This document shows positions 19,810 through 29,150 of a stretch of DNA of 64,000 nucleotides, one piece after another. The stretch's first letter is position 1. Each line of letters begins with the position of its first letter. The DNA is from Bifidobacterium tsurumiense. Its GTDB lineage: Bacteria > Actinomycetota > Actinomycetes > Actinomycetales > Bifidobacteriaceae. Position numbers and translations under genes: made by a program. The notes below the pieces were generated by a model. The model had not been told where the DNA came from and did not search any database. It was given only the letters and a program-made list of their open reading frames with translations. The stretch is from NCBI RefSeq assembly GCF_000741765.1, contig NZ_JGZU01000003.1:186001-250000 (forward strand), written 5' to 3'.

Positions 19810-21066
19810 TTATGCGATATCGATCTCGCCCAACTCATGGAAGCGCGATGCAATAAGCTCGGGTGTGGTATCGGAAATCCATGCAGCCATGCCGGATTCC
19901 GAACCAGCCAAGTACTTGATCTTATTGGCTGCGCGACGGAATGAGAAGAACTGCAAATTCAAACGATAGTGTTCGCGACGCTTATCGTGAATCGGCGCCT
20001 GATGCCATGCGGCAATATATGGCAGATCCATACCCTTGCCATCACCGGTATCGAAGAAGGCATTGCCGCGCTTGAGCAATGTGGAATACATCTGGGCCAA
20101 ATCCCAGCGTTCCTGATCATTGAGCTCATCAAGCGTGAGGACATCACGCACCGGGGCCACATGCACCTCCAAAGGCCAACGGGCAGCGGCCGGCACATAT
20201 GCCACCCAGCTGTGATTACGCATCACAATGCGTTCCTGCGCTTCGAGCTCGCCTTGCATAATATCCTTGAGCAAATTGCCGCCTGTGCGTTCGAAATAGG
20301 CCTCGGTATGCTGCAGCTCTTGCTCCATCTTCGGCGCGATGAAAGGATAGCAATAGATTTGCCCGTGAGGATGTGCCAGAGACACGCCAATTTCCTGGCC
20401 ATGGTTCTCGAATGGGAAGATTTGCTCGATGCCTTCCATCTGGGAGATTTCCGCAGTGCGGAATGCCCAAGCCTCGACCACCGTGCGCAAACGAGAAACA
20501 GGCAGATCGGCCGGCAAGCCGGTTTCGTTGGAATCAAAGCAAATCACTTCGCAACGTCCGACGGCCAGCTTCTTTTCCCACAGGGGATTGTCATTGATAT
20601 AACTCACCGATTCGTCGGCGCCTGGAACGCGAACCATGGAGGGGAAACGATTTTCAAAAACGACGACATTGTAATCGGTATCAGGCACTTCTCCATCCTG
20701 ATACGGGTCACCTGGCTTACGGGCAGCCAAAGGATTACCCTTTGCCGTCGCTCCCGGACCGGCCGTGATCGGTCGGTTCATACGTGCCGTGGCCATAGGG
20801 ATCCAATCGCCTGTGAGGGGATCACGACGCATTTGCGGGGCAGCATAAGGCACTTCGTTGCCTTCGGCATCCAACTGTGGCGCGAATCGATAGGCCAATG
20901 GGCGTGGATCCTTGAGCTCACGAGTCTTTTCGCCGGAGACGAACTGCGGTTCATCATCAAGATAGAAAAAGTCACGACCATCCGACAGCGTAGTCGGCGT
21001 GATGCGAATATGCTCCTGCGCATATGCACCCGGCTGGTAGTGCGCGAATTGTTCCATGTCGGTCAC
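19810..21066 (-). CDS. galT: Galactose-1-phosphate uridylyltransferase
   Basis: 418 residues. It exchanges UDP-glucose and galactose-1-phosphate. The catalytic histidine triad block is LAHPHGQIYCYPF (around residue 233), with the conserved ENHGQEIG just before it. The C-terminal HxH-like region is seen as WPLEVHVAPVRD and LPYIAAWHQAP. The start is GTG at 21066 and overlaps the deoR stop by four bases (GTGA), so the two are translationally coupled. This order, regulator-galT-galK, makes the gal operon self-contained. Confidence 0.96.
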   Translation of the reverse strand: MTDMEQFAHYQPGAYAQEHIRITPTTLSDGRDFFYLDDEPQFVSGEKTRELKDPRPLAYRFAPQLDAEGNEVPYAAPQMRRDPLTGDWIPMATARMNRPITAGPGATAKGNPLAARKPGDPYQDGEVPDTDYNVVVFENRFPSMVRVPGADESVSYINDNPLWEKKLAVGRCEVICFDSNETGLPADLPVSRLRTVVEAWAFRTAEISQMEGIEQIFPFENHGQEIGVSLAHPHGQIYCYPFIAPKMEQELQHTEAYFERTGGNLLKDIMQGELEAQERIVMRNHSWVAYVPAAARWPLEVHVAPVRDVLTLDELNDQERWDLAQMYSTLLKRGNAFFDTGDGKGMDLPYIAAWHQAPIHDKRREHYRLNLQFFSFRRAANKIKYLAGSESGMAAWISDTTPELIASRFHELGEIDIA

Positions 21067-21866
21067 TCACTTTCCTCGAGTTGTTCGCTCTGATGGGCCA
21101 GAACGAGTTCTTTGACCAAATCTCGTGTTTTTGATGCGGAATCGGGATCGAGACCGTCATCGGTTATTACTGCATCCACTTGGTCGAAGCTTGCGAAAAG
21201 CGACAGCGATGTGCAGCTCCACTTCGTGTGATCAGTAAGAATTATGGTGCGGTCGGCAATATCCATCATTGCCATATCGGTGGCCGCTTCCAGGGAATTC
21301 GGCATGAGGAATCCCCTTGGGATGGATACGGAATGCGTTCCAAGAAACACGGTATTCACACGCAAGGAGGCAACCACCTTATCCGCAATCGGACCTACCA
21401 GTGAATTAGAACGTGTGATGACACCGCCAGTGACAATAACCTCGACGTCCTTGGATTCCAATGCCTGAACCAGCTCCGCAACAGGAATGGAATTCGTCAA
21501 GATGGTTATTCCCGATGATTGCTGGGACTCCAACAGATGCTGCGCGAACACATAGGCAGTCGTGCCGCCGCCTATTGCGATCACATCACCAGGTGCCACA
21601 TATTTGATGGCCTCCTGAGCAATTGCATCCTTGAGGCCAATGTCCATCTGTGATTTGACAGAGAATAACGGCTCGCTCAGCAAAGTGCTTGTGGTCACTG
21701 CGCCGCCATGCACTCGTTTCAGCAGTCCTTTATCCGCCAATTCAGCGATATCGCGGCGTATCGTCATAGCCGATACACCAAGCTCCTTTGCAAGCGCAGT
21801 GATGCGCACTGCACCGCGTGTTCTCAAACGACTGAGTATGAGATGCTGACGTTGTGAGGATATCAT
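21063..21866 (-). CDS. DeoR-family transcriptional regulator of the gal operon
   Basis: 267 residues from ATG 21866. The N-terminal DeoR winged helix-turn-helix is clear (QRQHLILSRLRTRGAVRITALAKELGVSAMTIRRDIAELADKGLLKRVHGGA). The DeoRC sugar-phosphate-binding domain follows, with DVIAIGGGTTAYVFAQHL and the closing EVIVTGG. Ligands of this family are usually phosphorylated sugars, so galactose-1-phosphate or a related intermediate is a plausible effector. There is no ribosome binding site before ATG 21866, which begins about seven bases after a good -10 element, indicating a leaderless message. An upstream in-frame ATG at 21902 would lie inside the promoter. The gene is coupled to galT. Confidence 0.9.
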   Translation of the reverse strand: MISSQRQHLILSRLRTRGAVRITALAKELGVSAMTIRRDIAELADKGLLKRVHGGAVTTSTLLSEPLFSVKSQMDIGLKDAIAQEAIKYVAPGDVIAIGGGTTAYVFAQHLLESQQSSGITILTNSIPVAELVQALESKDVEVIVTGGVITRSNSLVGPIADKVVASLRVNTVFLGTHSVSIPRGFLMPNSLEAATDMAMMDIADRTIILTDHTKWSCTSLSLFASFDQVDAVITDDGLDPDSASKTRDLVKELVLAHQSEQLEESE

Positions 21867-21872
21867 GCGAAC

Positions 21873-21902
21873 ATTATCGCACATCCTCGCGCAAAATGAC
21901 AA
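21873..21902 (-). promoter_or_regulatory. Promoter of deoR-galT-galK giving a leaderless transcript
   Basis: On the minus strand TTGTCA (21902-21897), an 18-base spacer, then TGC-GATAAT, an extended -10 (21878-21873). Only six bases separate the -10 from the deoR ATG, placing transcription start at or next to the start codon. Confidence 0.65.
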
Positions 21903-21928
21903 CCATGTTGAGCGTTTCGCAGCAACAA

Positions 21929-21979
21929 ATGAACGATAGTCGCACAGATTCTCGTTATTATGAACAAAAATCTATCGTT
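21929..21979. promoter_or_regulatory. Candidate DeoR operators upstream of the gal operon
   Basis: ATGAAC occurs at 21929-21934 and again at 21960-21965, 31 bases (about three helical turns) apart. AACGATAG (21932-21939) and CTATCGTT (21972-21979) form a perfect 8-bp inverted repeat. Both lie just upstream of the -35 element, suiting cooperative binding by the regulator encoded by the first gene. Confidence 0.42.
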
Positions 21980-22739
21980 ATTGAGCCTTGCCATTGTCGC
22001 GGAATATGCGTACAAGCGAGCGCCACATCCGTTCGCAACCCCATATGGTCACCTTCTTCATCGCCTCTGACACAATGCCGAGGCTCATCTTCGACTCTCC
22101 ATATGCACGCTGCGGAAAGACGATGGGCACTTCAACGATTCTCGCACCCTTGGCCGCCAGCCGTCTGGTCATATCGATTTGAAAGACATAACCATTTGCG
22201 GCAATGTCATGCAGGTTGAGCTGTTGCAGTGCCGCGCTTCGATAAGCCCGAAATCCTGCCGTCATATCACGAATCGAAATGCCGAGCATGAACCGTGCGT
22301 ACCATGATCCGCAGCTGGATATCAGATTCCTATACCATGGCCACCCTTGAGAGCTGCCACCACGCACACGCCGCGAACCGATGACCGCATCAACCCGGGG
22401 ATCCCGCATGCGTTCAAGCAGTTTCGTAAGATCCTGCGGCCTGTGGGAGCCGTCCATATCCATCTCGCAAATAATGGAATATCCGTGCGCTATTGCCCAA
22501 TCGAATCCTGCTATATACGCAGGCCCCAGCCCTTGTTTGCCCTGGCGGTGCATGACATGCACCCGATCATCATGTTGCGCCATCGCATCTGCCAATTCAC
22601 CGGTTCCATCAGGTGATGCATCATCCACGACCAGAATATGAACTTCAGGATTATGCGCGAAAACCCCTGTCAGTGTGATCGTCAGATTCTGAGCCTCGTT
22701 GTAGGTCGGCATAACCACACATACGGAATCGCACATCAT
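21978..22739 (-). CDS. GT2 glycosyltransferase, polyprenol monophosphomannose synthase-like
   Basis: 253 residues. GT-A fold, family 2, of the DPM1/Ppm1 type: MPTYNEAQN at the N-terminus, HILVVDDASPDGTGELAD, QGKQGLGPAYIAGFDWA, the metal-binding region CEMDMDGSHRP, and GSRRVRGGSSQGWPWYRNLIS. The reaction expected from the family is transfer of mannose from GDP-mannose to a polyprenyl phosphate at the inner membrane face, giving a donor for lipoglycans or glycoproteins. No multi-span membrane domain is fused to it. AAGGA lies four bases upstream of ATG 22739. It is divergent from pyrD, and the 213-base gap shows no other gene. Confidence 0.85.
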   Translation of the reverse strand: MMCDSVCVVMPTYNEAQNLTITLTGVFAHNPEVHILVVDDASPDGTGELADAMAQHDDRVHVMHRQGKQGLGPAYIAGFDWAIAHGYSIICEMDMDGSHRPQDLTKLLERMRDPRVDAVIGSRRVRGGSSQGWPWYRNLISSCGSWYARFMLGISIRDMTAGFRAYRSAALQQLNLHDIAANGYVFQIDMTRRLAAKGARIVEVPIVFPQRAYGESKMSLGIVSEAMKKVTIWGCERMWRSLVRIFRDNGKAQ

Positions 22740-22952
22740 CCATTCCTTTTCGCCAGAGTATTGTTCCCCGATAAGCTACCACCACAGCTTACAGCGTTGC
22801 TGAATGCAATCCGAATGCACTCCAAACGGTTATGCGTAACGGTTCAATCGTCCACAGGCGCCAACGAATATGCCGCTTCGGCCATGTTCTTTTCCATGCA
22901 TTCACTCTATTTTCAGACTCACTGTTGTTCAGAGCTTGTGAGAAGTGACACA

Positions 22953-24107
22953 ATGGCATGTATGACTTATGTTTCCACAAGTTTTTGGCATGACGCGGTC
23001 AATAAGGCGACCACGGACTTAGTTACTTTCGGATACAAGCACATTGTCAAACCGAATTTCGTATTTAACCACGACCCTGACACCGCCCACGACGACATGA
23101 TCAGATTCTGCCATGTCACCAGGAATATCGCACCCTTGATGTGGCTTTTGCGCAGCACATTGAACTACACCGATCCAATTTTGGAAACCGATGTCATAGG
23201 AGTGCATTTCGCCAATCCTTTCGGGCTTTCTGCAGGCCTTGACAAAAATTGTGATATGCCGGTTCTGCTGGACAATGCCGGATTCGGGTTTGAGACAGTG
23301 GGTTCCACAACTTCACGTCCCTGCCCCGGAAATCCGAAGCCATGGTTCCACCGCTTTCCTGAATACGATTCCATGCTGGTCCATGTCGGGCTTGCCAATG
23401 ACGGCAGCGAAGCAGTTATTGAACGAGCCGAACAGGCGTGGACGCAGGCAAGCTCCATGCAGATCTCCCTCTCCATTGCACGTACCAATGATGATTTGAC
23501 CGGCGATCTTGACGAAGGTATCGAGGATTACCGAATCTCCCTGGAACGTGCGGCGGGTCGCACCGCGATGGTGGAAATCAACATTTCCTGCCCCAATACC
23601 AAAGTCGGAGAACCCTTCATCGAGCCCGACAATCTGGATCGTCTCTTTGACGTGCTTGACACCGTTGACAGGCCGCAGCCGACCCTGGTGAAAATGCCAT
23701 TGAATAAGACCTGGCCCCAGATGCGCGAACTGCTCGACGTGCTCAGCGAGCACAATGTGCAAGCGGTGAGCATTGCCAATCTGCAAAAGGACCGCACCGG
23801 ACTCAATATCCCCGAGAATCTGAAGGGCGGTCTTTCCGGAGGTCCCACGGCTAACGCCAGTACTGAGATGGTGCGCAAAACCTTCGCTTCCTATGGCGAA
23901 CGTTTCGCCATAGCAGGAATAGGAGGCGTCTTCACGCCGGAACAGGCATATGCCAAGATTCGCGCGGGTTCAAGCTTGGCGATGTTTATTTCATCGCTTA
24001 TGTATCGCGGCCCGCAGCAGATCACGGTGCTCAAACGCGGTCTTGCCGACCTGCTGCGTAAGGACGGGTTCTCGAGCGTAAGCGAAGCCGTCGGCGTCGA
24101 TGCCTGA
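22953..24107 (+). CDS. pyrD: Dihydroorotate dehydrogenase, quinone-type (class 2)
   Basis: 384 residues from ATG 22953 (AGAAG eight bases upstream; ATG 22962 is an alternative). The enzyme oxidises dihydroorotate to orotate in pyrimidine synthesis. Class 2 features are the N-terminal helical extension before the barrel (DDMIRFCHVTRNIAPLMWLLRSTL), then NPFGLSAGLDKN for FMN binding, INISCPNT for the catalytic Ser/Asn region, and the C-terminal IAGIGGVFTPEQAYAKIRAGSSL phosphate-binding loops. The N-terminal extension would associate with the membrane and deliver electrons to quinone. It is monocistronic, ended by a strong hairpin. Confidence 0.94.
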   Translation: MACMTYVSTSFWHDAVNKATTDLVTFGYKHIVKPNFVFNHDPDTAHDDMIRFCHVTRNIAPLMWLLRSTLNYTDPILETDVIGVHFANPFGLSAGLDKNCDMPVLLDNAGFGFETVGSTTSRPCPGNPKPWFHRFPEYDSMLVHVGLANDGSEAVIERAEQAWTQASSMQISLSIARTNDDLTGDLDEGIEDYRISLERAAGRTAMVEINISCPNTKVGEPFIEPDNLDRLFDVLDTVDRPQPTLVKMPLNKTWPQMRELLDVLSEHNVQAVSIANLQKDRTGLNIPENLKGGLSGGPTANASTEMVRKTFASYGERFAIAGIGGVFTPEQAYAKIRAGSSLAMFISSLMYRGPQQITVLKRGLADLLRKDGFSSVSEAVGVDA

Positions 24108-24196
24108 GCATGCAAGTCTCAACCGTATGTGGCTTAAGGTGTTAGTCTTCGCCTAACGTGTGCTGCACGCCAAACGATTGGATTGCGGCAACAACA

Positions 24197-24244
24197 ATAT
24201 CGCCTCGTATTCCTTAATTTCTTATCAGGAATACGAGGCGATAT
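24197..24244. terminator. Bidirectional terminator between pyrD and the OYE gene
   Basis: ATATCGCCTCGTATTCC (24197-24213) and GGAATACGAGGCGATAT (24228-24244) form a perfect 17-bp stem with a 14-base loop between convergent genes. The flanks are only weakly T-rich on either strand. Confidence 0.78.
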
Positions 24245-24332
24245 GTTTAAGCTGCTCCATGGCTCAACGGCCAATGCTCCAATGACTCAAACCAGCGCAT
24301 GCTCAATGCGGAAGCCGGAGCGACACAAACCC

Positions 24333-25505
24333 TTAATACGCTCCACGCACGTATTGATCCGCATAGGGAGCCTTTTCGACAGGAATGCCGAGCTTATGAG
24401 CAGCGCGCAATGGCCAATACGGGTCACGCAGGGCCGCGCGACCGATTTGCACCGCATCGGCTTGCCTGTTACGAGTGATCTTCTGTGCCTGTTTTGGTCG
24501 GGTAATGAATCCGACTGCGGTAACCGGCACTTCTGCCTTTTGCCTGATCTGAGCCGAGAAGGGCACCTGATAATTGGGCTGAACGGGGACTGTGACGCCA
24601 GAGACGATGCCACCTGTGGACACATCCACCAAATCCACTCCATGCTCTTTGAACAGTTTGGCAGCATCGATGCTTTGATCGAGATCCCAACCGCCAGCAG
24701 CCCAATCGGTTGCCGAAATACGGATCATAAGAGGCATGGTGTCTGAAATCGCTTCTCGCACAGCATCTATGACTTCCAGGGGGAAACGCATACGATTGTC
24801 AAAACTTCCGCCGTACTCATCCTCGCGCGTATTGATCAGCGGATCCATGAATTGCGAAAGCAGATAGCCGTGTGCGCCATGCAATTCAATGGCTTGGAAA
24901 CCAGCTGAAACCGCACGCATTGCAGCATCTCGGAATTGAGAAACAATCCCGCGCACTTCTTCGGTGGTCAAAGCACGAGGAGCCGCATATCGTCCATATG
25001 GCACATCAGTTGCGCCCACGGTCTGCCAGCCGCCCTCTTCAAGAGGAACGCTTTGTGCGATATGCCCAATGGAGAAGCATCCAGTGGAGCCCTTGCGACC
25101 GGCATGGCCCAATTGCACACCGATGCTTGCACCGGTCTGACGTACGCCTTCCACAATCCAGCGCCATGCCTCGACCTGGTCATCATTCCACAGCCCGACA
25201 TCACAAGGTGATATGCGCCCCTCAGGAGAGACCGCAGTAGCTTCGACCATAATCAGACCGAATCCGCCCAATCCACGCGACACATAGTGCTGATAGTGGA
25301 AAGGCGTCGGCTTGCCATCGCGCTCATACACAGAATACATATCCATAGGAGGCAGCCAGATACGATTTCGAATGGTCAAACCACGCAAAGTAATTGGATC
25401 GAAGAGATGAGCGCCACGCTCCCTGACCTTTTTGCCCTCACGGTTTCGCTTCCCTTTCTTCTTTGAAGGTTGAAGCTCTTCCAGTACTTCTTCGTTCGAT
25501 GCCAT
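24333..25505 (-). CDS. NADH:flavin oxidoreductase, Old Yellow Enzyme family
   Basis: About 390 residues from ATG 25505. An FMN-dependent TIM barrel of the YqjM/OYE class: FDPITLRGLTIRNRIWLPPMDMYS at the start, the substrate-binding pair in ELHGAHGYLLSQFMDPLINTREDEYGGS, and VPVTAVGFITRPKQAQKI with VQIGRAALRDPYWPLRAA at the phosphate loop. Such enzymes reduce activated alkenes; the natural substrate is unknown. The frame opens earlier (25730), but MASNEEV with AAGGCAGGAAG upstream suits the family. A lysine/arginine-rich stretch (KKKGKRNREGKKVRERG) precedes the barrel, which is unusual. Confidence 0.88.
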   Translation of the reverse strand: MASNEEVLEELQPSKKKGKRNREGKKVRERGAHLFDPITLRGLTIRNRIWLPPMDMYSVYERDGKPTPFHYQHYVSRGLGGFGLIMVEATAVSPEGRISPCDVGLWNDDQVEAWRWIVEGVRQTGASIGVQLGHAGRKGSTGCFSIGHIAQSVPLEEGGWQTVGATDVPYGRYAAPRALTTEEVRGIVSQFRDAAMRAVSAGFQAIELHGAHGYLLSQFMDPLINTREDEYGGSFDNRMRFPLEVIDAVREAISDTMPLMIRISATDWAAGGWDLDQSIDAAKLFKEHGVDLVDVSTGGIVSGVTVPVQPNYQVPFSAQIRQKAEVPVTAVGFITRPKQAQKITRNRQADAVQIGRAALRDPYWPLRAAHKLGIPVEKAPYADQYVRGAY

Positions 25506-25741
25506 GCTTCCTGCCTTATCTGAGCCATAACGATGCCATATGGCACTGTTTGCCGACACACCGGAATCAGCAAAGACATCGCATTCGCAAATCTCATGCA
25601 ATAGCCAATACGGATGTCGATTCCTGGTTCCACTCATATTGTAATGCCGGGCACCCAACCAACCGTTGAATGCCCGGCGTATCATAACGGAATCACCGGC
25701 GAGGCGAGGCTTCAACCCGAAGTCGCACACACCGCATGAGC

Positions 25742-27985
25742 CTATTCTTCTTCCTCGTAGTACATCTCCTCATCGGTAGTGCCCTCTTGTTGGGTACTCT
25801 CCTCTTCGGTTTCGGTACTTTGCTGGGTTGAAGTCGATGTGGACCCTCCTGTGGTGTATTGCGCCGCGGGAGTGCCATAACTGTCGTCATTCGGGGCGCC
25901 TATGGCATTAAGATAGGTGTTCATGAACTCCTTCCATGCCGGCGTGGCGATATACATGCCGTACCAGGAAGAACGATACTGTCCGTTGATCGTCTTGCCA
26001 TTGAAGCTCACAGGGGATTCGGCATTGCCCACTGCCACGAATGCGGCAACCGTATTGGGTGCGAATCCGCCAGTCAACATGTAGGTATCCTCATTCGTAC
26101 CGGTTTTGGCGAAGGTCTTGCGTCCATTGTCCAACTGTGTGGTTGCAGCCTCGCCGCCGGACTGGACGACACCTTGGTTCAGGGCATATGCCGTGGTCTG
26201 GGCGATTTCCGAAGAGATCGCCTGATGGCAGTTTGCACTCGGCACCTTCAGCTCATTGGCGTTCTTATCGACAACGCGCTTCATGGCGATAGGCGTGCAC
26301 TCCACACCATTGGCAGCCAAAGTGGCATACACATTGGCCATGGTCAAAGGAGAAGCCTGCACCGAACCAATGGTCATTGGCGGGTTCAAAGAGTTGGCGG
26401 AATACACATCTTCCTGACCGAGCGGAGAATTGTTATATCCCAAAGTCTTCGCGGCGTCCGCAATCGAGCACAACTTGATCTGCTGAGCCATAGCCGCCTG
26501 TGTGGTGTTATGCGAACGAACCAGACCCTGCAAAGGTGTCTCAGGGCTGACTGTGCCGCCACCGGAATTCTGCACCGGCCACACACCTACGCCTTGATAC
26601 TGCGAACAGCTGAAGTCAGTGTTGTTGTATCGCATCGAAGTGCGCAGCGATTCGTTAATGGAGTGACCCTGCTGCATCCAAGCCACAAGGTTGATGGGCT
26701 TCCACGTCGAACCGACCTGCCAACCCATGCCTCCACCATCACGCTCATCGACTGCGTAGTTGATTGCCGTGTGGGTCGGATCGGTTTTGGCAGCATCGGT
26801 TGCGTCATACGTTCGATTGATGCCGAAGCCCAGTACTTCGCCGGTTCCAGGTTTTATGGCGGCGATTGCCACCTCGAATCCACTGGCATCATTGACCGGA
26901 ATGGTGTCTCGTGCGGCATTCATCGCAGCACTATTCGCATTGACATCCATTGTGGTGTAGATTTCCAAGCCGCCCTCATTGAGCAACTTCTGACGATCGG
27001 CCAAGGTCGCCCCCAGCTCCTCGGAGTTGAGGATCTTCTTGCTCACATAATCACAGAAGAAAGCCGCGTCCCCAGCAGCCTGGCATCCCACCTCAGATGC
27101 AGCCGGCTGGATATTGAGCGTATCTTTCAACGGAGTGTTCCGCGCTTCATCATGTTCCTGCTGTGATATGAAGCCCTGCTGCAGCATCAAATCAAGCACG
27201 ATATTGCGTTGGTTCTCGGCCTCTGCCTGATTCTCCTCAATAGAAGGGTCATATTGTGAAGGGTTCTTCGTAATAGCAGCGATAGTCGCCGACTGCACAA
27301 TATTCAGGTCAGCAGCCGTCGTATTGAAATACCTTTTGGCCGCCGTTTCCACGCCATACAGGTTATTGCTGCCGAACTGCGCGATATTGAGATAGCCCTG
27401 CAATATTTCCAGCTTGGAATACTGCTTCTCCATCTGCACCGAAATCAGCATCTCTCGCAATTTACGGGCTATCGTGTCTTCTGAAGCGTGGTATTCGGCA
27501 ATGGGATCATCATCTTCGCGTGCCTGAATCATCAGCACATTCTTGACATACTGCTGGGTGAGCGATGAACCGCCCTGGGTATCGCCCTTCTTGATATACG
27601 TCTCGACAAATGCACGGAGCACGCCTTGGACGTCGACGCCGGAATGCTCAAAGAAACGACGATCCTCACGAGCCACCACAGCCTGCTGCATATAGGTGGA
27701 AATGCTCTTCAAAGGCACAACCGTGCGGTTCTGTGCATAGAAGGATGCAATAACCGTTGTGCCGTCCGAGGCATACATCGTGGATTTTTGAGGCAGACTG
27801 GTCACATCGAAGTCGATGCCTTCCACTTTCAATGAAGGCACAACGGCCTTGGCAACATTATTCGCCCCGATTACGGCCGGTAGGAACAACGCACTGGCCA
27901 CAACGCCGCCAGCTATGCACAAGGTGACATAGGACAGCAACAAAGCGAGCACGCGCTGAACAGTGAGGGATTTCTTCTTCGGCAT
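25742..27985 (-). CDS. Class A penicillin-binding protein (bifunctional transglycosylase/transpeptidase)
   Basis: 747 residues. One N-terminal membrane segment (about residues 11-35). The GT51 glycosyltransferase domain follows, with catalytic Glu in VAREDRRFFEHSGVD (E107) and GGSSLTQQYVKN. The transpeptidase domain has the SxxK motif in VGSTWKPIN (Ser about 425), an SxN in VRSHNTTQ, and KTG in FAKTGTNED (about 627). It polymerises lipid II and cross-links peptidoglycan outside the membrane. The C-terminal tail is Ser/Thr/Gln-rich and ends in a run of acidic residues (EEMYYEEEE), atypical beside E. coli PBP1 but common in form for actinobacterial PonA. It is preceded on the same strand by the Crp/Fnr gene across 142 bases. 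Confidence 0.95.
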   Translation of the reverse strand: MPKKKSLTVQRVLALLLSYVTLCIAGGVVASALFLPAVIGANNVAKAVVPSLKVEGIDFDVTSLPQKSTMYASDGTTVIASFYAQNRTVVPLKSISTYMQQAVVAREDRRFFEHSGVDVQGVLRAFVETYIKKGDTQGGSSLTQQYVKNVLMIQAREDDDPIAEYHASEDTIARKLREMLISVQMEKQYSKLEILQGYLNIAQFGSNNLYGVETAAKRYFNTTAADLNIVQSATIAAITKNPSQYDPSIEENQAEAENQRNIVLDLMLQQGFISQQEHDEARNTPLKDTLNIQPAASEVGCQAAGDAAFFCDYVSKKILNSEELGATLADRQKLLNEGGLEIYTTMDVNANSAAMNAARDTIPVNDASGFEVAIAAIKPGTGEVLGFGINRTYDATDAAKTDPTHTAINYAVDERDGGGMGWQVGSTWKPINLVAWMQQGHSINESLRTSMRYNNTDFSCSQYQGVGVWPVQNSGGGTVSPETPLQGLVRSHNTTQAAMAQQIKLCSIADAAKTLGYNNSPLGQEDVYSANSLNPPMTIGSVQASPLTMANVYATLAANGVECTPIAMKRVVDKNANELKVPSANCHQAISSEIAQTTAYALNQGVVQSGGEAATTQLDNGRKTFAKTGTNEDTYMLTGGFAPNTVAAFVAVGNAESPVSFNGKTINGQYRSSWYGMYIATPAWKEFMNTYLNAIGAPNDDSYGTPAAQYTTGGSTSTSTQQSTETEEESTQQEGTTDEEMYYEEEE

Positions 27986-28127
27986 GCTGACTATTCTAAA
28001 GGGGTGTCTCTACCTCGCGACCATTCCATATCAAACTTGCTTTATGTTGGAATAACGCCAGTATGCCAGCCGAAAACACATCGGAAATCAGCTGAATGTC
28101 AGCCGTATTCAAGCTGTATGACTCGCC

Positions 28128-28847
28128 TCAGCGTTGAGAGCGACGGATAAGCATTCCCGGCTGATAGATGATGATGGAATGACCTTCACGAGCGATCCAG
28201 CCACGGTTGGCGAAATCCATAAGTGCCTTATTCACCGTTTCTCGTGAAGACCCCACCAATTGAGCCATCTCTTCTTGCGTCAAATCATGGGGAACCTTAA
28301 GACCTGCCTCAACAGGCTCTCCGAATCGGGATGCCAGGTTCAGCAAAGTCTTCGCCAATCGTGCAGGCACATCCATAAACACCAAATCGGAAATACGCTC
28401 ATTATTGGCGCGCATTCTATTGGCCAGTACCTGCAGCATATCGATGGCCACACGAGGATGGATATCCAGCCATGCGAACAATGCATCATGCTCCAGCCAC
28501 AATACCTGCGTGTTATTCGTCATGGCAATGGCAGAAGCGGTTCGCGGCCCTCCGTGAGGATCGAAAACCGGAATCTCGCCAAGTACCTCGCCATACGTAT
28601 GGATGCTGAGCAACTGCACTCGATCGTCCTCTGAACGACGAGTGAGCTTTACCTTGCCGTATTCAAGGATGTACATGCGATGATCGGTATCGCCTTCACG
28701 GAAAATGTAATCGCCCTTATCAAAAGTGGCCTGGCGAAGGTGACTCATCAGTTCTTCGGCTTGATCGAGCGGCACCTGCTTGAACAAGGCTGTATGCAAC
28801 AGCATATTATTGTTCTCGTTCATCGCATTCGGCTTGCCCGTAAACAT
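28128..28847 (-). CDS. Crp/Fnr-family transcriptional regulator (GlxR-like)
   Basis: 239 residues from ATG 28847, chosen because GGAGG lies four bases upstream; the frame opens further up at 28970. The N-terminal cyclic-nucleotide-binding barrel is recognisable (FDKGDYIFREGDTDHRMYILEYGKVKLTRRSEDD, then GEVLGEIPVFDPHGGPRTASAIA, the phosphate-binding cassette with the Arg-Thr-Ala-Ser tetrad). The C-terminal winged helix is HDLTQEEMAQLVGSSRETVNKALMDFANRGWI. The cassette suggests cAMP binding, as in GlxR of Corynebacterium. Likely a global regulator; no target site in this window was matched with confidence. Confidence 0.93.
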   Translation of the reverse strand: MFTGKPNAMNENNNMLLHTALFKQVPLDQAEELMSHLRQATFDKGDYIFREGDTDHRMYILEYGKVKLTRRSEDDRVQLLSIHTYGEVLGEIPVFDPHGGPRTASAIAMTNNTQVLWLEHDALFAWLDIHPRVAIDMLQVLANRMRANNERISDLVFMDVPARLAKTLLNLASRFGEPVEAGLKVPHDLTQEEMAQLVGSSRETVNKALMDFANRGWIAREGHSIIIYQPGMLIRRSQR

Positions 28848-29091
28848 GACACCTCCACCTGTCGTATCTCTAGCCGACTTCCTTGCACCATGCCCCAATA
28901 CGGTGAGCCACGTCGGTGAATCAGCTTTGACCACCCGTATATTGTAGCCACACTCGCAACTTCCCGACACGCCGGCTATATCTGTTGGTTACCGTGTCTC
29001 GGCGAAAAACACATCAGTTGCTGAAGGGATCCAGCGCAGTGACACCCATCGCTTTGCACAACATCGCAAAGCAGACGCATGTATGAATCAA

Positions 29092-29124
29092 CCCTTGCGC
29101 AGTAGGTATTCTCCTGCGCAAGGG
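29092..29124 (-). terminator. Terminator hairpin after the TM2 gene
   Basis: CCCTTGCGCAG (29092-29102) pairs with CTGCGCAAGGG (29114-29124), 27 bases past the TM2 gene stop. The 11-bp GC-rich stem is perfect; the minus-strand flank (GGTTGATTC) has only a weak T content. Confidence 0.65.
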
Positions 29125-29150
29125 CCATTCATTGAAAGGATTCTGCGAAC

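Noticed and set aside
24197-24244. Perfect long palindrome as a phage attachment site or origin
   Set aside because: It lies between convergent genes with the form of a bidirectional terminator; no integrase or DnaA boxes nearby.
29051-29072. GCTTTGC/GCAAAGC small hairpin near the TM2 gene
   Set aside because: Short 7-bp stem next to a stronger terminator; not distinguishable from chance.
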